Below, piece by piece: positions 1 to 7,094 of a DNA stretch of 64,000 nt. A program made the translations under genes and the position numbers. Numbering within the stretch: the first letter of the stretch is position 1; each line of letters starts with the position of its first letter. The stretch is taken from NCBI RefSeq assembly GCF_031432425.1, contig NZ_JAVKPH010000011.1:1-64000 (forward strand). Direction: 5' to 3'. The notes under the pieces were generated by a model. That model worked only from the letters and a program-made list of their open reading frames with translations, was not told where the DNA came from and made no database searches. Source of the DNA: Ruixingdingia sedimenti (GTDB taxonomy: Bacteria; Pseudomonadota; Alphaproteobacteria; Rhodobacterales; Rhodobacteraceae).

Positions 1-182
1 ACGGACGCAGGTCTTCGGGTGGGACAACGAGTCACGCGGCCATCTTGGCGCAGCCGAAGCCGTTGATCAGACGTTCCGAAACATGGTGGCGATGGTGCGG
101 GCGTATCGCCGTTCTGTCCAGTGGCCGCGGGCGCCGATCCCGAATAAAATCCCATGCGCCGCGAAATGCCGCACCGGCCGTT

Positions 183-653
183 TCAGCCCGCCGCCGCACC
201 TTCGGCGATCAACTGGCGCAACAACCGTTCCAGCCGCGCGGTATCCTCGGGGCCGAGCCGCCGGCGCAGCGCCTGGCCATAGGCGGTCGCGCGGCGGCCC
301 AGGTCGGCAAAGGCGGCGCGGCCCGCGTCGGTCAGCGACAGGATCTCCACCCGCCGGTCGTGGCTGTCGGGCGTGCGGGTCAGGAAACCGCGTTCCTCCA
401 GCGCCGCCACGGCGCGGCTGACCTTGGTCTTTTCGATATGCGACAGCGCGCAGATGTCGCGCGCGGTCATCGCGCCGAACCTGCCCAGGTTGGCCAGCAC
501 CCGCCACTGGGTGCGGGTCATGCCGTAGGCCTCGCGGTAGATGGTGTGGAACGAGCTTGACGTCGCCTCTGCGGCCTGGTTGAGCAGATAGGGCAGGAAC
601 GACCCGAGGTCGAAATCCTCGCCCGGTTCCGCGCCTTCGGTCGCCCTGTTCAT
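183..653 (-). CDS. MarR-family transcriptional regulator
   Basis: A 156-residue cytosolic winged-helix regulator of the usual MarR length. The helix-turn-helix spans about residues 63-90 (TARDICALS, then KTKVSRAVAALEERGF), and the wing follows with the family signature SHDRRVEILSLTDAGR at about 97-112. It diverges from hmgA, and the 188-bp gap holds two copies of a 12-bp near-palindrome that fit a MarR dimer. I infer that it represses hmgA and releases on binding homogentisate or a related aromatic acid. The ligand is not readable from sequence. The ATG at 653 was chosen because a longer frame would run through a plausible promoter (-10 at 697-702). Family call is very secure; the target is an inference from position. 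Confidence 0.9.
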   Translation of the reverse strand: MNRATEGAEPGEDFDLGSFLPYLLNQAAEATSSSFHTIYREAYGMTRTQWRVLANLGRFGAMTARDICALSHIEKTKVSRAVAALEERGFLTRTPDSHDRRVEILSLTDAGRAAFADLGRRATAYGQALRRRLGPEDTARLERLLRQLIAEGAAAG

Positions 654-696
654 GCCGCCATCCCCGTCCGCAACGGCGCGCGTGCCGCCACCGCAA

Positions 697-726
697 GCTA
701 TACCAGCCCCGGCGGACCCGGCGCAA
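697..726 (-). promoter_or_regulatory. possible promoter of the marR gene
   Basis: On the minus strand a TTGCGC (721-726) and a TATAGC (697-702) are 18 bp apart, 44 bp before the marR ATG. This is a plausible but weak sigma-70 match. It starts about 20 bp from the nearer operator copy, so autoregulation is possible but not shown. Confidence 0.35.
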
Positions 727-744
727 TGCGGGGGCGGATGATAT

Positions 745-758
745 GTTGCAGATGCAAC
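745..758 (+). promoter_or_regulatory. MarR operator copy 1
   Basis: GTTGCAGATGCAAC is an inverted repeat (GTTGCA/TGCAAC around a 2-bp centre). Its core TTGCAGATGCAA is the exact reverse complement of the core of the second copy at 774-785, and the two centres are 28 bp apart. Placement between a MarR gene and its likely target makes a MarR operator the simplest reading. Confidence 0.7.
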
Positions 759-764
759 TTTATC

Positions 765-792
765 TTGACTTCATTGCATCTGCAACGATAAT
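765..792 (+). promoter_or_regulatory. hmgA promoter with embedded MarR operator copy 2
   Basis: TTGACT (765-770) and GATAAT (787-792) are separated by 16 bp, a good sigma-70 promoter for this GC-rich genome. The spacer (771-786) is almost filled by the second operator, ATTGCATCTGCAAC at 773-786. A protein bound there would occlude RNA polymerase directly, which fits repression of hmgA. The transcript would start near 799, about 43 bp before the ATG. Confidence 0.7.
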
Positions 793-841
793 GCGCGCCG
801 GAACCACGCCGCCCCCGCCGCGGCCTGCCAGGAGGACCCCG

Positions 842-2197
842 ATGCACCACGACCCCGCACCCCGCGGCATGATCCGCGCTCTTGGCGGCAATGGGCCGCA
901 TGAAGGCTACATGCCCGGCTTCGGCAACGATTTCGAGACCGAGGCGCTGCCGGGCGCGCTGCCGCAGGGGCAGAACAGCCCGCAGAAATGCGCCTACGGG
1001 CTTTATGCCGAACAGCTTTCGGGTTCGGCCTTCACCAAGCCGCACCCGGAACGGACCTGGTGCTACCGCATCCGCCCCTCGGTCAAGCACACCACGCGCT
1101 TCACCCGCATCGACGTGCCGCTGTGGAAATCCGCCCCCCATGTGCTGCCCGAGGTCACCAGCCTCGGCCAGTACCGCTGGGATCCGGTGCCCCATGCGGA
1201 TGAACCGCTGACCTGGATCACCGGCATGCGCACCGTGACCACGGCGGGCGATGTGAACACCCAAGCGGGGATGGCGGCGCATATCTACCTCGTGACCGAG
1301 TCGATGCGCGACGAATATTTCTATTCCGCCGACGGCGAGCTGCTGGTGGTGCCGCAGGAGGGCCGGCTGCGTTTCTGCACCGAACTGGGCATCATCGACC
1401 TCGAACCGAAGGAAATCGCGGTGCTGCCGCGCGGGCTCGTCTACCGTGTCGAGGTGCTGGAAGGCCCGGCGCGCGGCTTCGTCTGCGAAAACTACGGCGT
1501 GCCCTTCGCGCCCCCGGCCCGCGGCCCTATCGGCGCCAACTGCCTGGCCAACCCGCGCGATTTCAAGACCCCGGTCGCGGCTTTCGAGGACCGCGACGCG
1601 CCCTCGCGCGTGGTGCTGAAATGGTGCGGGCAGTTCCATGAGACCCCGATCGGCCATTCGCCGCTGGACGTGGTGGCCTGGCACGGCAACTACGCGCCCT
1701 ACAAATACGACCTGCGCACCTATTCGCCGGTCGGCGCGATCCTGTTCGACCACCCCGACCCGTCGATCTTCACCGTGTTGACCGCGCCTTCGGGGCTGGA
1801 GGGCACGGCCAATATCGACTTCGTGCTGTTCCGCGAACGCTGGATGGTGGCGGAACATTCCTTCCGCCCGCCGTGGTACCACAAGAACGTCATGTCGGAA
1901 CTGATGGGCAACATCTACGGCATCTACGACGCCAAGCCCAAGGGCTTCGTCCCCGGGGGCATGAGCCTGCACAACTGCATGCTGCCCCACGGGCCCGACC
2001 GCAACGCCTTCGAGGGCGCGTCGAACGGCGAACTGAAGCCCGAGAAGCTGGAAGAGACCATGAGCTTCATGTTCGAAACCCGCTTCCCCCAGCATCTGAC
2101 CGAATGGGCGGCGAAAAGCGCGCCGATGCAGGACGACTACATCGACTGCTGGGACAGCCTCGAGAAGAAGTTCGACGGAACCCCCGGCGTGAAGTGA
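842..2197 (+). CDS. hmgA: homogentisate 1,2-dioxygenase
   Basis: Opens the ring of homogentisate to maleylacetoacetate with O2 and Fe(II), the central step of tyrosine and phenylalanine breakdown. The product is 451 residues, the usual family length, and starts with the typical MPGFGNDFETEALPGALP-type region near residue 22. The iron ligands are visible: His347 and Glu353 in WYHKNVMSE, and His383 in NCMLPHGPD, with the same spacing as His335/Glu341/His371 of the human enzyme. The open frame extends to an ATG at 743, but that start lies inside the promoter and operator; the ATG at 842 is 5 bp after AGGAGG and is preferred. The later enzymes of the pathway (isomerase, fumarylacetoacetase) are not in the window. 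Confidence 0.97.
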   Translation: MHHDPAPRGMIRALGGNGPHEGYMPGFGNDFETEALPGALPQGQNSPQKCAYGLYAEQLSGSAFTKPHPERTWCYRIRPSVKHTTRFTRIDVPLWKSAPHVLPEVTSLGQYRWDPVPHADEPLTWITGMRTVTTAGDVNTQAGMAAHIYLVTESMRDEYFYSADGELLVVPQEGRLRFCTELGIIDLEPKEIAVLPRGLVYRVEVLEGPARGFVCENYGVPFAPPARGPIGANCLANPRDFKTPVAAFEDRDAPSRVVLKWCGQFHETPIGHSPLDVVAWHGNYAPYKYDLRTYSPVGAILFDHPDPSIFTVLTAPSGLEGTANIDFVLFRERWMVAEHSFRPPWYHKNVMSELMGNIYGIYDAKPKGFVPGGMSLHNCMLPHGPDRNAFEGASNGELKPEKLEETMSFMFETRFPQHLTEWAAKSAPMQDDYIDCWDSLEKKFDGTPGVK

Positions 2198-2266
2198 CCC
2201 CAAGGGCGGGGGCGCGGTCGCGCACCTCCGCCCGCAGCCCCGGCGGAGGGCGCAGGAGCCTCCGGC

Positions 2267-2344
2267 GGGGATATTTAGGGACAGAAAATGAAGCAGGCGC
2301 GCCTTGTTCCGGGGCGTGCGGCTTCATCTTTTCCCAAATACCCC
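2267..2344. repeat. intergenic inverted-repeat element, family B copy 1
   Basis: One arm begins GGGGATATTTAGGGACAG (2267 on) and runs to GAAGC at 2294; the other, GCTTCATCTT (2321-2330) then TTCCCAAATACCCC (to 2344), is its imperfect reverse complement. A near copy lies at 34976-35054. Here it sits between the convergent hmgA and quinone-reductase genes, where it could form a bidirectional terminator. I know similar elements from intergenic regions of Rhodobacteraceae, but their function is not established to my knowledge. Confidence 0.65.
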
Positions 2345-2386
2345 CGCGCGGCGCGCCGCCGACGGCACCACCGGCACGGCGCCGGG

Positions 2387-3358
2387 TCAGGGCGCGCCGA
2401 AATCCAGCACCAGCTTGCCGCGCAGATGGCCGCTGTCGGACAGGCGCTGCGCCTCGGCATGGCCGCTTGCGGGCAGCACCTGCGCGGGGCCCGGGTCCAG
2501 TTGCCCCTGTGCGACCAGATCCAGCAATGCGGCCAGCATCGGCGCGTCGGGCGCGATTTCCGCGATTTCCACCCGCATGCCGGTTTCCGCCGAACGGTCG
2601 GCGAAGGGGGCGGCGCGCAGGCAGGCGATCAGCCCGCCGGGGCGCAGCACGGCATGGCTGCGGTGGTGCACCTCGCCGCCCATCGTGTCGATCACCAGAT
2701 CCACATCGCGCAGCGCGGTGAAATCCTCGACGTCATAGGCCCAGAGCCGCGCGCCGAGGGCCTCGACCGCCGCCCGGCTGGCGGAGGATGCGGTGGCGTG
2801 CACCTCTGCCCCCGTCAGCCGTGCCAGCTGCACCGCGATCCGCCCGACGCCGCCCGCCCCGGCATGGACCAGCACCCGCAGCCCCGGCGCCGGCCGCAGC
2901 GGCCAGAGCCCGCCGAGCGCCAGCGCCCGCGCGGCGGAGATCCCGGCGAGCGGCAGGGCCGCGGCGGCGAGATCGTCGACGCCTGCGGGGATTTCGGCCA
3001 GCGCCGCGACCGGCAGGTTCACCGCCATGCCCCATGTGCCCTCGCCGCGCGGCGCGAGGAAGGCCACGCGGCGGTTCAGCCAGCCGGGCGCGACGCCGGG
3101 GCCCACCGCCAGCACGCGCCCCGCGCCGTCGCGCCCGGTGGTGGCGGGAAAGGCGGGCGGCAGGCCCGGCAGCCGCCCCGCGCGGATCTTGCCGTCCACC
3201 GGGTTGACCGAGGCCGCGCGCACCGCCACCCGCGCCTCGCCCGGGGCGGGCGGGGGCAGGGGCCCCTTGCGCCAGGTCAGGACCTCGGGCCCGCCGGGGC
3301 GGTCGTGTTCCACGCGCCAGACCTGCGTGGCGGTGGCGAGATCCTGCGGTATGTCCAT
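2387..3358 (-). CDS. zinc-free MDR-family quinone oxidoreductase-like protein
   Basis: A 323-residue medium-chain dehydrogenase/reductase. The N-terminal GroES-like domain (about 1-125, with VRAASVNPVDGKIRAG) is followed by a Rossmann NADPH domain whose glycine motif is HAGAGGVGRIAVQLAR at about 160-175. The structural and catalytic zinc cysteines of alcohol dehydrogenases are absent, which places it with QOR/zeta-crystallin reductases that reduce quinones or enones with NADPH. The open frame extends upstream, but the protein similarity starts at MDIPQDLATAT, so the ATG at 3358 is used. It lies 68 bp downstream of the narR-like gene on the same strand and may be co-transcribed. Substrate unknown. 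Confidence 0.85.
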   Translation of the reverse strand: MDIPQDLATATQVWRVEHDRPGGPEVLTWRKGPLPPPAPGEARVAVRAASVNPVDGKIRAGRLPGLPPAFPATTGRDGAGRVLAVGPGVAPGWLNRRVAFLAPRGEGTWGMAVNLPVAALAEIPAGVDDLAAAALPLAGISAARALALGGLWPLRPAPGLRVLVHAGAGGVGRIAVQLARLTGAEVHATASSASRAAVEALGARLWAYDVEDFTALRDVDLVIDTMGGEVHHRSHAVLRPGGLIACLRAAPFADRSAETGMRVEIAEIAPDAPMLAALLDLVAQGQLDPGPAQVLPASGHAEAQRLSDSGHLRGKLVLDFGAP

Positions 3359-3426
3359 GGCCGTTCCCCCGGTTCGCTGCGGGTATCCTGCCCGTTGCGG
3401 CGGCCGGGGTCCACCCGTCGGCGGGT

Positions 3427-4104
3427 TCAGTCGATCAGCGGGTCGGGCCTGGCGAAGGCGCGCAGGCGTTCGGCATCGGTGATGATGATCCGCGCGCCAT
3501 CGACCCGCACCCCGTGCGGTTCCAGCGCGCGCAGGGTGCGCGACAGGCTTTCCGGCGTGATCCCGAGGTAAGAGGCCAGGTGCCGCTTTTCCACCGGCAG
3601 CATGAAGGCCGGCGCGCCGTTCGCCTGCGTCAGGATCCAGGCCGCCAGCCGTTCGCGCGCGTTGCGCAGTTTCAGGTTCTTGGCGTGGCGCACCATGCTG
3701 CGATAGCTGCCGGCGAGTTCGGCCATCGCCGCCATCGCCAGATCCGGGTCGCGCCGCATCGCCGCGCGCAGGTCCGCGACCGGCAGCAGCACGATATGCG
3801 ATTTTTCCAGCGTGCGCGCCGACATCAGATAGGGCACGTTGCGCACGCAGGCGGCGAGGATGAAGGCCGACACCGGCCGCACCACGCCCATCACCGTTTC
3901 CTGCCCGTTCCACTGGGCCTGAAGCTCGACCGCGCCCTCGATCACGATATGCAGGAAGTCCGCCGTCTCGCCCTGGCGGAACAGTTCCAGCCCCGGGGGG
4001 AAGCTTTGCGAATAGGCGACCTGCATCAGGCCGTCGAAGGTCTGGGTCATCATCTCGCGGAACAGCGGCAGGCGGCGGATATGGGGTTTTTCCTCGTCGC
4101 GCAC
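3427..4104 (-). CDS. narR: Crp/Fnr-family regulator, NarR-like
   Basis: A 225-residue cAMP-binding-fold regulator: a beta-barrel sensor domain (about 25-125), a dimer helix, and a C-terminal helix-turn-helix with YLGITPESLSRTLRAL. The ESLSR stretch keeps the E-xx-SR residues that read TTGAT half-sites in FNR. The N-terminal cysteine cluster that holds the FNR iron-sulfur centre is absent, as in Paracoccus NarR, which lacks the cluster and activates narK-narGHJI in response to nitrate or nitrite. The position, divergent from narK, is the same. The frame is open to 4167, but that part is encoded by an FNR box (4132-4145), so the GTG at 4104, preceded by AAAGGA, is taken as start. A later ATG near 4050 is possible. 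Confidence 0.85.
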   Translation of the reverse strand: MRDEEKPHIRRLPLFREMMTQTFDGLMQVAYSQSFPPGLELFRQGETADFLHIVIEGAVELQAQWNGQETVMGVVRPVSAFILAACVRNVPYLMSARTLEKSHIVLLPVADLRAAMRRDPDLAMAAMAELAGSYRSMVRHAKNLKLRNARERLAAWILTQANGAPAFMLPVEKRHLASYLGITPESLSRTLRALEPHGVRVDGARIIITDAERLRAFARPDPLID

Positions 4105-4131
4105 GAATCGGCGTCCTTTCCGAAGGGTGGC

Positions 4132-4145
4132 TTGATTTTCATCAA
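4132..4145. promoter_or_regulatory. FNR-type box 1 (narR-proximal)
   Basis: TTGATTTTCATCAA is a perfect TTGAT-N4-ATCAA consensus. It lies 27 bp upstream of the narR GTG. That is too close for class II activation of a transcript carrying that start, so it may be a repressing site or mark a downstream translation start. Confidence 0.85.
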
Positions 4146-4169
4146 TCGCAGCCCGGCGCCATATCAACC

Positions 4170-4183
4170 TTGATCCGTGTCAA
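4170..4183. promoter_or_regulatory. FNR-type box 2 (middle)
   Basis: TTGATCCGTGTCAA differs from the TTGAT-N4-ATCAA consensus at one base in the second half. It lies 38 bp (centre to centre) from box 1 and 98 bp from box 3. It could activate narR with a start site falling near box 1, giving an activate/autorepress pair, but this is inference. Confidence 0.65.
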
Positions 4184-4267
4184 ATGCGGCGCCGACCTTG
4201 ACGCGCCGCCTTCGCCGCCTTGCGGCACGCCAATTCGGGTCGGATTTCGCACGTGCAGCGGGAAAAA

Positions 4268-4281
4268 TTGATCTGCATCAA
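4268..4281. promoter_or_regulatory. FNR-type box 3 (narK promoter)
   Basis: TTGATCTGCATCAA is a perfect consensus whose centre lies 86 bp before the narK ATG. With activation from about -41, transcription would begin near 4316, leaving a leader of about 45 bases. It is the likely NarR/FnrL activation site for the nitrate operon. Confidence 0.85.
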
Positions 4282-4360
4282 CCCGCCCCGGCGGTGTCGG
4301 ATGCTGGGTGTTGCCCGAACCACCGCGCGCCCCCGGGTGCGCCGTCATGCGGAGCCATTC

Positions 4361-7078
4361 ATGCCGGGTATATCCATGCCCTCTCGGGCCGATCAGCAAC
4401 GGGCGCTCTGGCTGTCGACCGTCGCCTTCACGCTCTGTTTCGCCGTGTGGACGATCTTTTCCATCATCGGCATCACCATCAAGGCCGAACTCGGCCTGAC
4501 GGAATTCGAATACGGCGTCCTGATCGCGACGCCGGTGCTGACCGGTTCGCTGACCCGGCTGATCCTCGGGGTCTGGACGGAACGCTATGGCGGGCGGCTG
4601 GTGTTCGGGGCGCAGATGGTGCTGACGGGGGCGGCGACGCTGGCGCTGACCTGGGCCGACAGCTACGCGACCTTTCTTCTGGCGGCGCTGGGCGTGGGGC
4701 TGGCGGGCGGGTCGTTCATCATCGGCGTGGCCTATGTGTCGAAATGGTACCCGGCGGAAAAGCAGGGGATGGCGCTGGGCGTCTTCGGCATGGGCAACGT
4801 GGGCGCGGCGGTGACGAAGTTCCTTGCGCCCTTCGTGCTGGTCGTCTGGGGCTGGCAGGGCGTGGCAGAGATCTGGGCCGCCGGTATCGCGCTGATGGGG
4901 GTGGTGTTCTGGATCTTCGCCAAGGACGATCCCGATTTCGCCGCCCGCCGCGCCCGGGGCGTGCGCGCGCCCACCCTGGGTGAACAGTTCGCGCCGCTGA
5001 AGAACCTTCAGGTCTGGCGCTTCTCTCTGTACTACTTCTTCGTCTTCGGGGGCTTCGTGGCGCTGGCGCTGTGGCTGCCGCATTACCTCGTGCAGGTCTA
5101 TGGCGTGGATGTGCGCATGGCGGGGATCGCCGCGGCGGCCTTCAGCCTGGCGGCGAGCGTGTTCCGCGCCTATGGCGGCGTGCTGTCGGACCGTTTCGGC
5201 GCGCGCACGGTGATGTACTGGACCTTCGGCTTTTCGGCGCTGTTCCTGTTCATGCTGTCCTATCCGCCGACGGATTACGTGATCCGCGGCAAGGACGGGC
5301 CCATCGCCTTTTCGACCGAGATGGGGTTGCTGCCCTTCGTCGCCACGCTGTTCGCGCTGGGGTTCTTCATGAGCCTCGGCAAGGCGGCGGTGTTCAAGCA
5401 CATCCCGGTCTACTACCCCAACCATGTCGGCGCGGTCGGCGGGCTGGTCGGCATGATCGGCGGCCTGGGCGGGTTCATCCTGCCCATCGTCTTCGGCGCG
5501 CTGCTGGATGTCACCGGCATCTGGACCTCGGCCTTCGTGCTGCTGCTGCTGATCGTCGTCGTGTCGATGGGCTGGATGCATCTGTCGGTCCGGGTGATGG
5601 AACGGCAGGCGCATGGCGCGACCCTGGACCGGCTGCCGGCCTTCCCCGAACTGCGCGAGGTGCACGACCCCGAACGCACCGTCATGCCCCATGTGATCGA
5701 GGACTGGCGGCCCGAGGATCCGGCGTTCTGGGCCGAAAAGGGCCGGCGGATCGCGCGGCGCAACCTGTGGATTTCCATCCCCGCGCTGCTGTTGGCCTTT
5801 GCGGTCTGGATGGTGTGGTCGGTGGTGGTGGCGCGGCTGCCGGCGATCGGCTTTGCCTTCACGCAGGACCAGCTGTTCTGGCTGGCCGCCTTGCCCGCGC
5901 TGTCGGGGGCGACCTTGCGCATCTTCTACAGCTTCATGGTGCCGATCTTCGGCGGTCGGCTCTGGACCACCTTGTCCACCGCCTCGCTGCTGATCCCGGC
6001 GCTGGGGATCGGCTATGCGGTGCAGGATCCGGGGACGCCCTATCTGATCTTCGTGGTGCTGGCGCTTCTGTGCGGGCTGGGCGGGGGCAACTTCGCCTCG
6101 TCCATGGCCAATATCAGCTTCTTCTTCCCGCGCGCCGAAAAGGGCAATGCGCTGGCGCTGAACGCGGGTCTGGGCAATCTCGGCGTGTCGGTGATGCAGT
6201 TCCTGGTGCCGCTGGTCATCACCCTGGGCGTGTTCGGCGCGATGGGCGGCGCGCCGCAGGAACTGTCGGACGGCGGGCGGCTCTGGGTGCAGAACGCGGG
6301 CTTCGTCTGGGTGCCGTTCATCGTCGCCTCGACCGCGGCGGCCTGGCTGGGGATGAACGACCTGGCCGATGCGCGGGCGAGCTTCCGCGAACAGGCGGTG
6401 ATCTTTGCCCGGCGGCACAACTGGATCATGTGCCTGCTCTACATCGGCACCTTCGGCAGCTTCCTGGGCTATTCCGCGGGCTTCCCCTTGCTGACCCGGA
6501 TCGCATTTCCCGAGGTGAACGCGCTGCAATACGTGTTCCTCGGCCCGCTGGTCGGCGCGCTCAGCCGGGCGGGAACGGGCTGGGTGTCCGACCGGGTGGG
6601 CGGCGGTCGCGTCACCTTCTGGGTGTTCGCGGGGATGATCGCCTCGGTTCTGGTCGTCATCCAGGGGTTGCAGGGGGCGTCCTTCGCGCTGTTCTTCGCC
6701 GGGTTCATGGCGCTGTTCTTCTTCACCGGGGTCGGCAATTCGTCCACCTTCCAGATGATCCCGGTGATCATGCGCAAGGAAACCGCGCGGCTGGCCCCGC
6801 AGGCCGGGCCCGAGGAACAACGCCGCCGCGCCGACCGCGAATCCGCCGCGATCATCGCCTTTTCCAGCGCCATCGGCGGCTATGGCGGGTTCTTCATCCC
6901 CAAGGCCTACGGGTCGTCCATCGCGATGACGGGCGGGCCGCTGGGGGCGCTCTGGGCCTTCCTTGCCTTCTACGTGCTGTGCCTTGCCGTGACCTGGGCC
7001 GTCTACACCCGGCGCGGCGGGCTTCTTTTCGACATCGAACGCGGCCGCGCCCCCGTGGCCGCCGCCCCGGCAGAATAA
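4361..7078 (+). CDS. narK: NarK1-NarK2 fused nitrate/nitrite transporter
   Basis: A 905-residue inner-membrane protein made of two major-facilitator domains in tandem, about 24 membrane segments instead of 12. The first half (about 10-430) resembles NarK1-type nitrate/proton symporters and contains GLVGMIGGLGGFILP; the second (about 465-890) resembles NarK2-type nitrate/nitrite antiporters, with LNAGLGNLGVSVMQFLVP. The linker is polar and rich in Arg, Pro and Glu (about 425-465). Such fusions are known in Paracoccus, where they import nitrate for NarG and release nitrite. The frame is open upstream to 4220, but the ATG at 4361, 6 bp after GGAG and just before hydrophobic sequence, is chosen. 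It leads narGHJI with a 16-bp gap to narG. Confidence 0.95.
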   Translation: MPGISMPSRADQQRALWLSTVAFTLCFAVWTIFSIIGITIKAELGLTEFEYGVLIATPVLTGSLTRLILGVWTERYGGRLVFGAQMVLTGAATLALTWADSYATFLLAALGVGLAGGSFIIGVAYVSKWYPAEKQGMALGVFGMGNVGAAVTKFLAPFVLVVWGWQGVAEIWAAGIALMGVVFWIFAKDDPDFAARRARGVRAPTLGEQFAPLKNLQVWRFSLYYFFVFGGFVALALWLPHYLVQVYGVDVRMAGIAAAAFSLAASVFRAYGGVLSDRFGARTVMYWTFGFSALFLFMLSYPPTDYVIRGKDGPIAFSTEMGLLPFVATLFALGFFMSLGKAAVFKHIPVYYPNHVGAVGGLVGMIGGLGGFILPIVFGALLDVTGIWTSAFVLLLLIVVVSMGWMHLSVRVMERQAHGATLDRLPAFPELREVHDPERTVMPHVIEDWRPEDPAFWAEKGRRIARRNLWISIPALLLAFAVWMVWSVVVARLPAIGFAFTQDQLFWLAALPALSGATLRIFYSFMVPIFGGRLWTTLSTASLLIPALGIGYAVQDPGTPYLIFVVLALLCGLGGGNFASSMANISFFFPRAEKGNALALNAGLGNLGVSVMQFLVPLVITLGVFGAMGGAPQELSDGGRLWVQNAGFVWVPFIVASTAAAWLGMNDLADARASFREQAVIFARRHNWIMCLLYIGTFGSFLGYSAGFPLLTRIAFPEVNALQYVFLGPLVGALSRAGTGWVSDRVGGGRVTFWVFAGMIASVLVVIQGLQGASFALFFAGFMALFFFTGVGNSSTFQMIPVIMRKETARLAPQAGPEEQRRRADRESAAIIAFSSAIGGYGGFFIPKAYGSSIAMTGGPLGALWAFLAFYVLCLAVTWAVYTRRGGLLFDIERGRAPVAAAPAE

Positions 7079-7094
7079 CCTGAGGGAGAGCGCC

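Noticed and set aside
1..182. Possible gene fragment at the left edge (a plus-strand frame reading VFGWDNES near positions 14-37)
   Set aside because: The frame runs on without a family-like continuation into sequence opposite the MarR gene, and no start or other motif supports it. I see nothing else in this stretch.
743..841. Upstream ATG at 743 as the hmgA start
   Set aside because: It lies inside the operator/promoter region and has no ribosome site, whereas the ATG at 842 has AGGAGG at the right distance and fits the family length.
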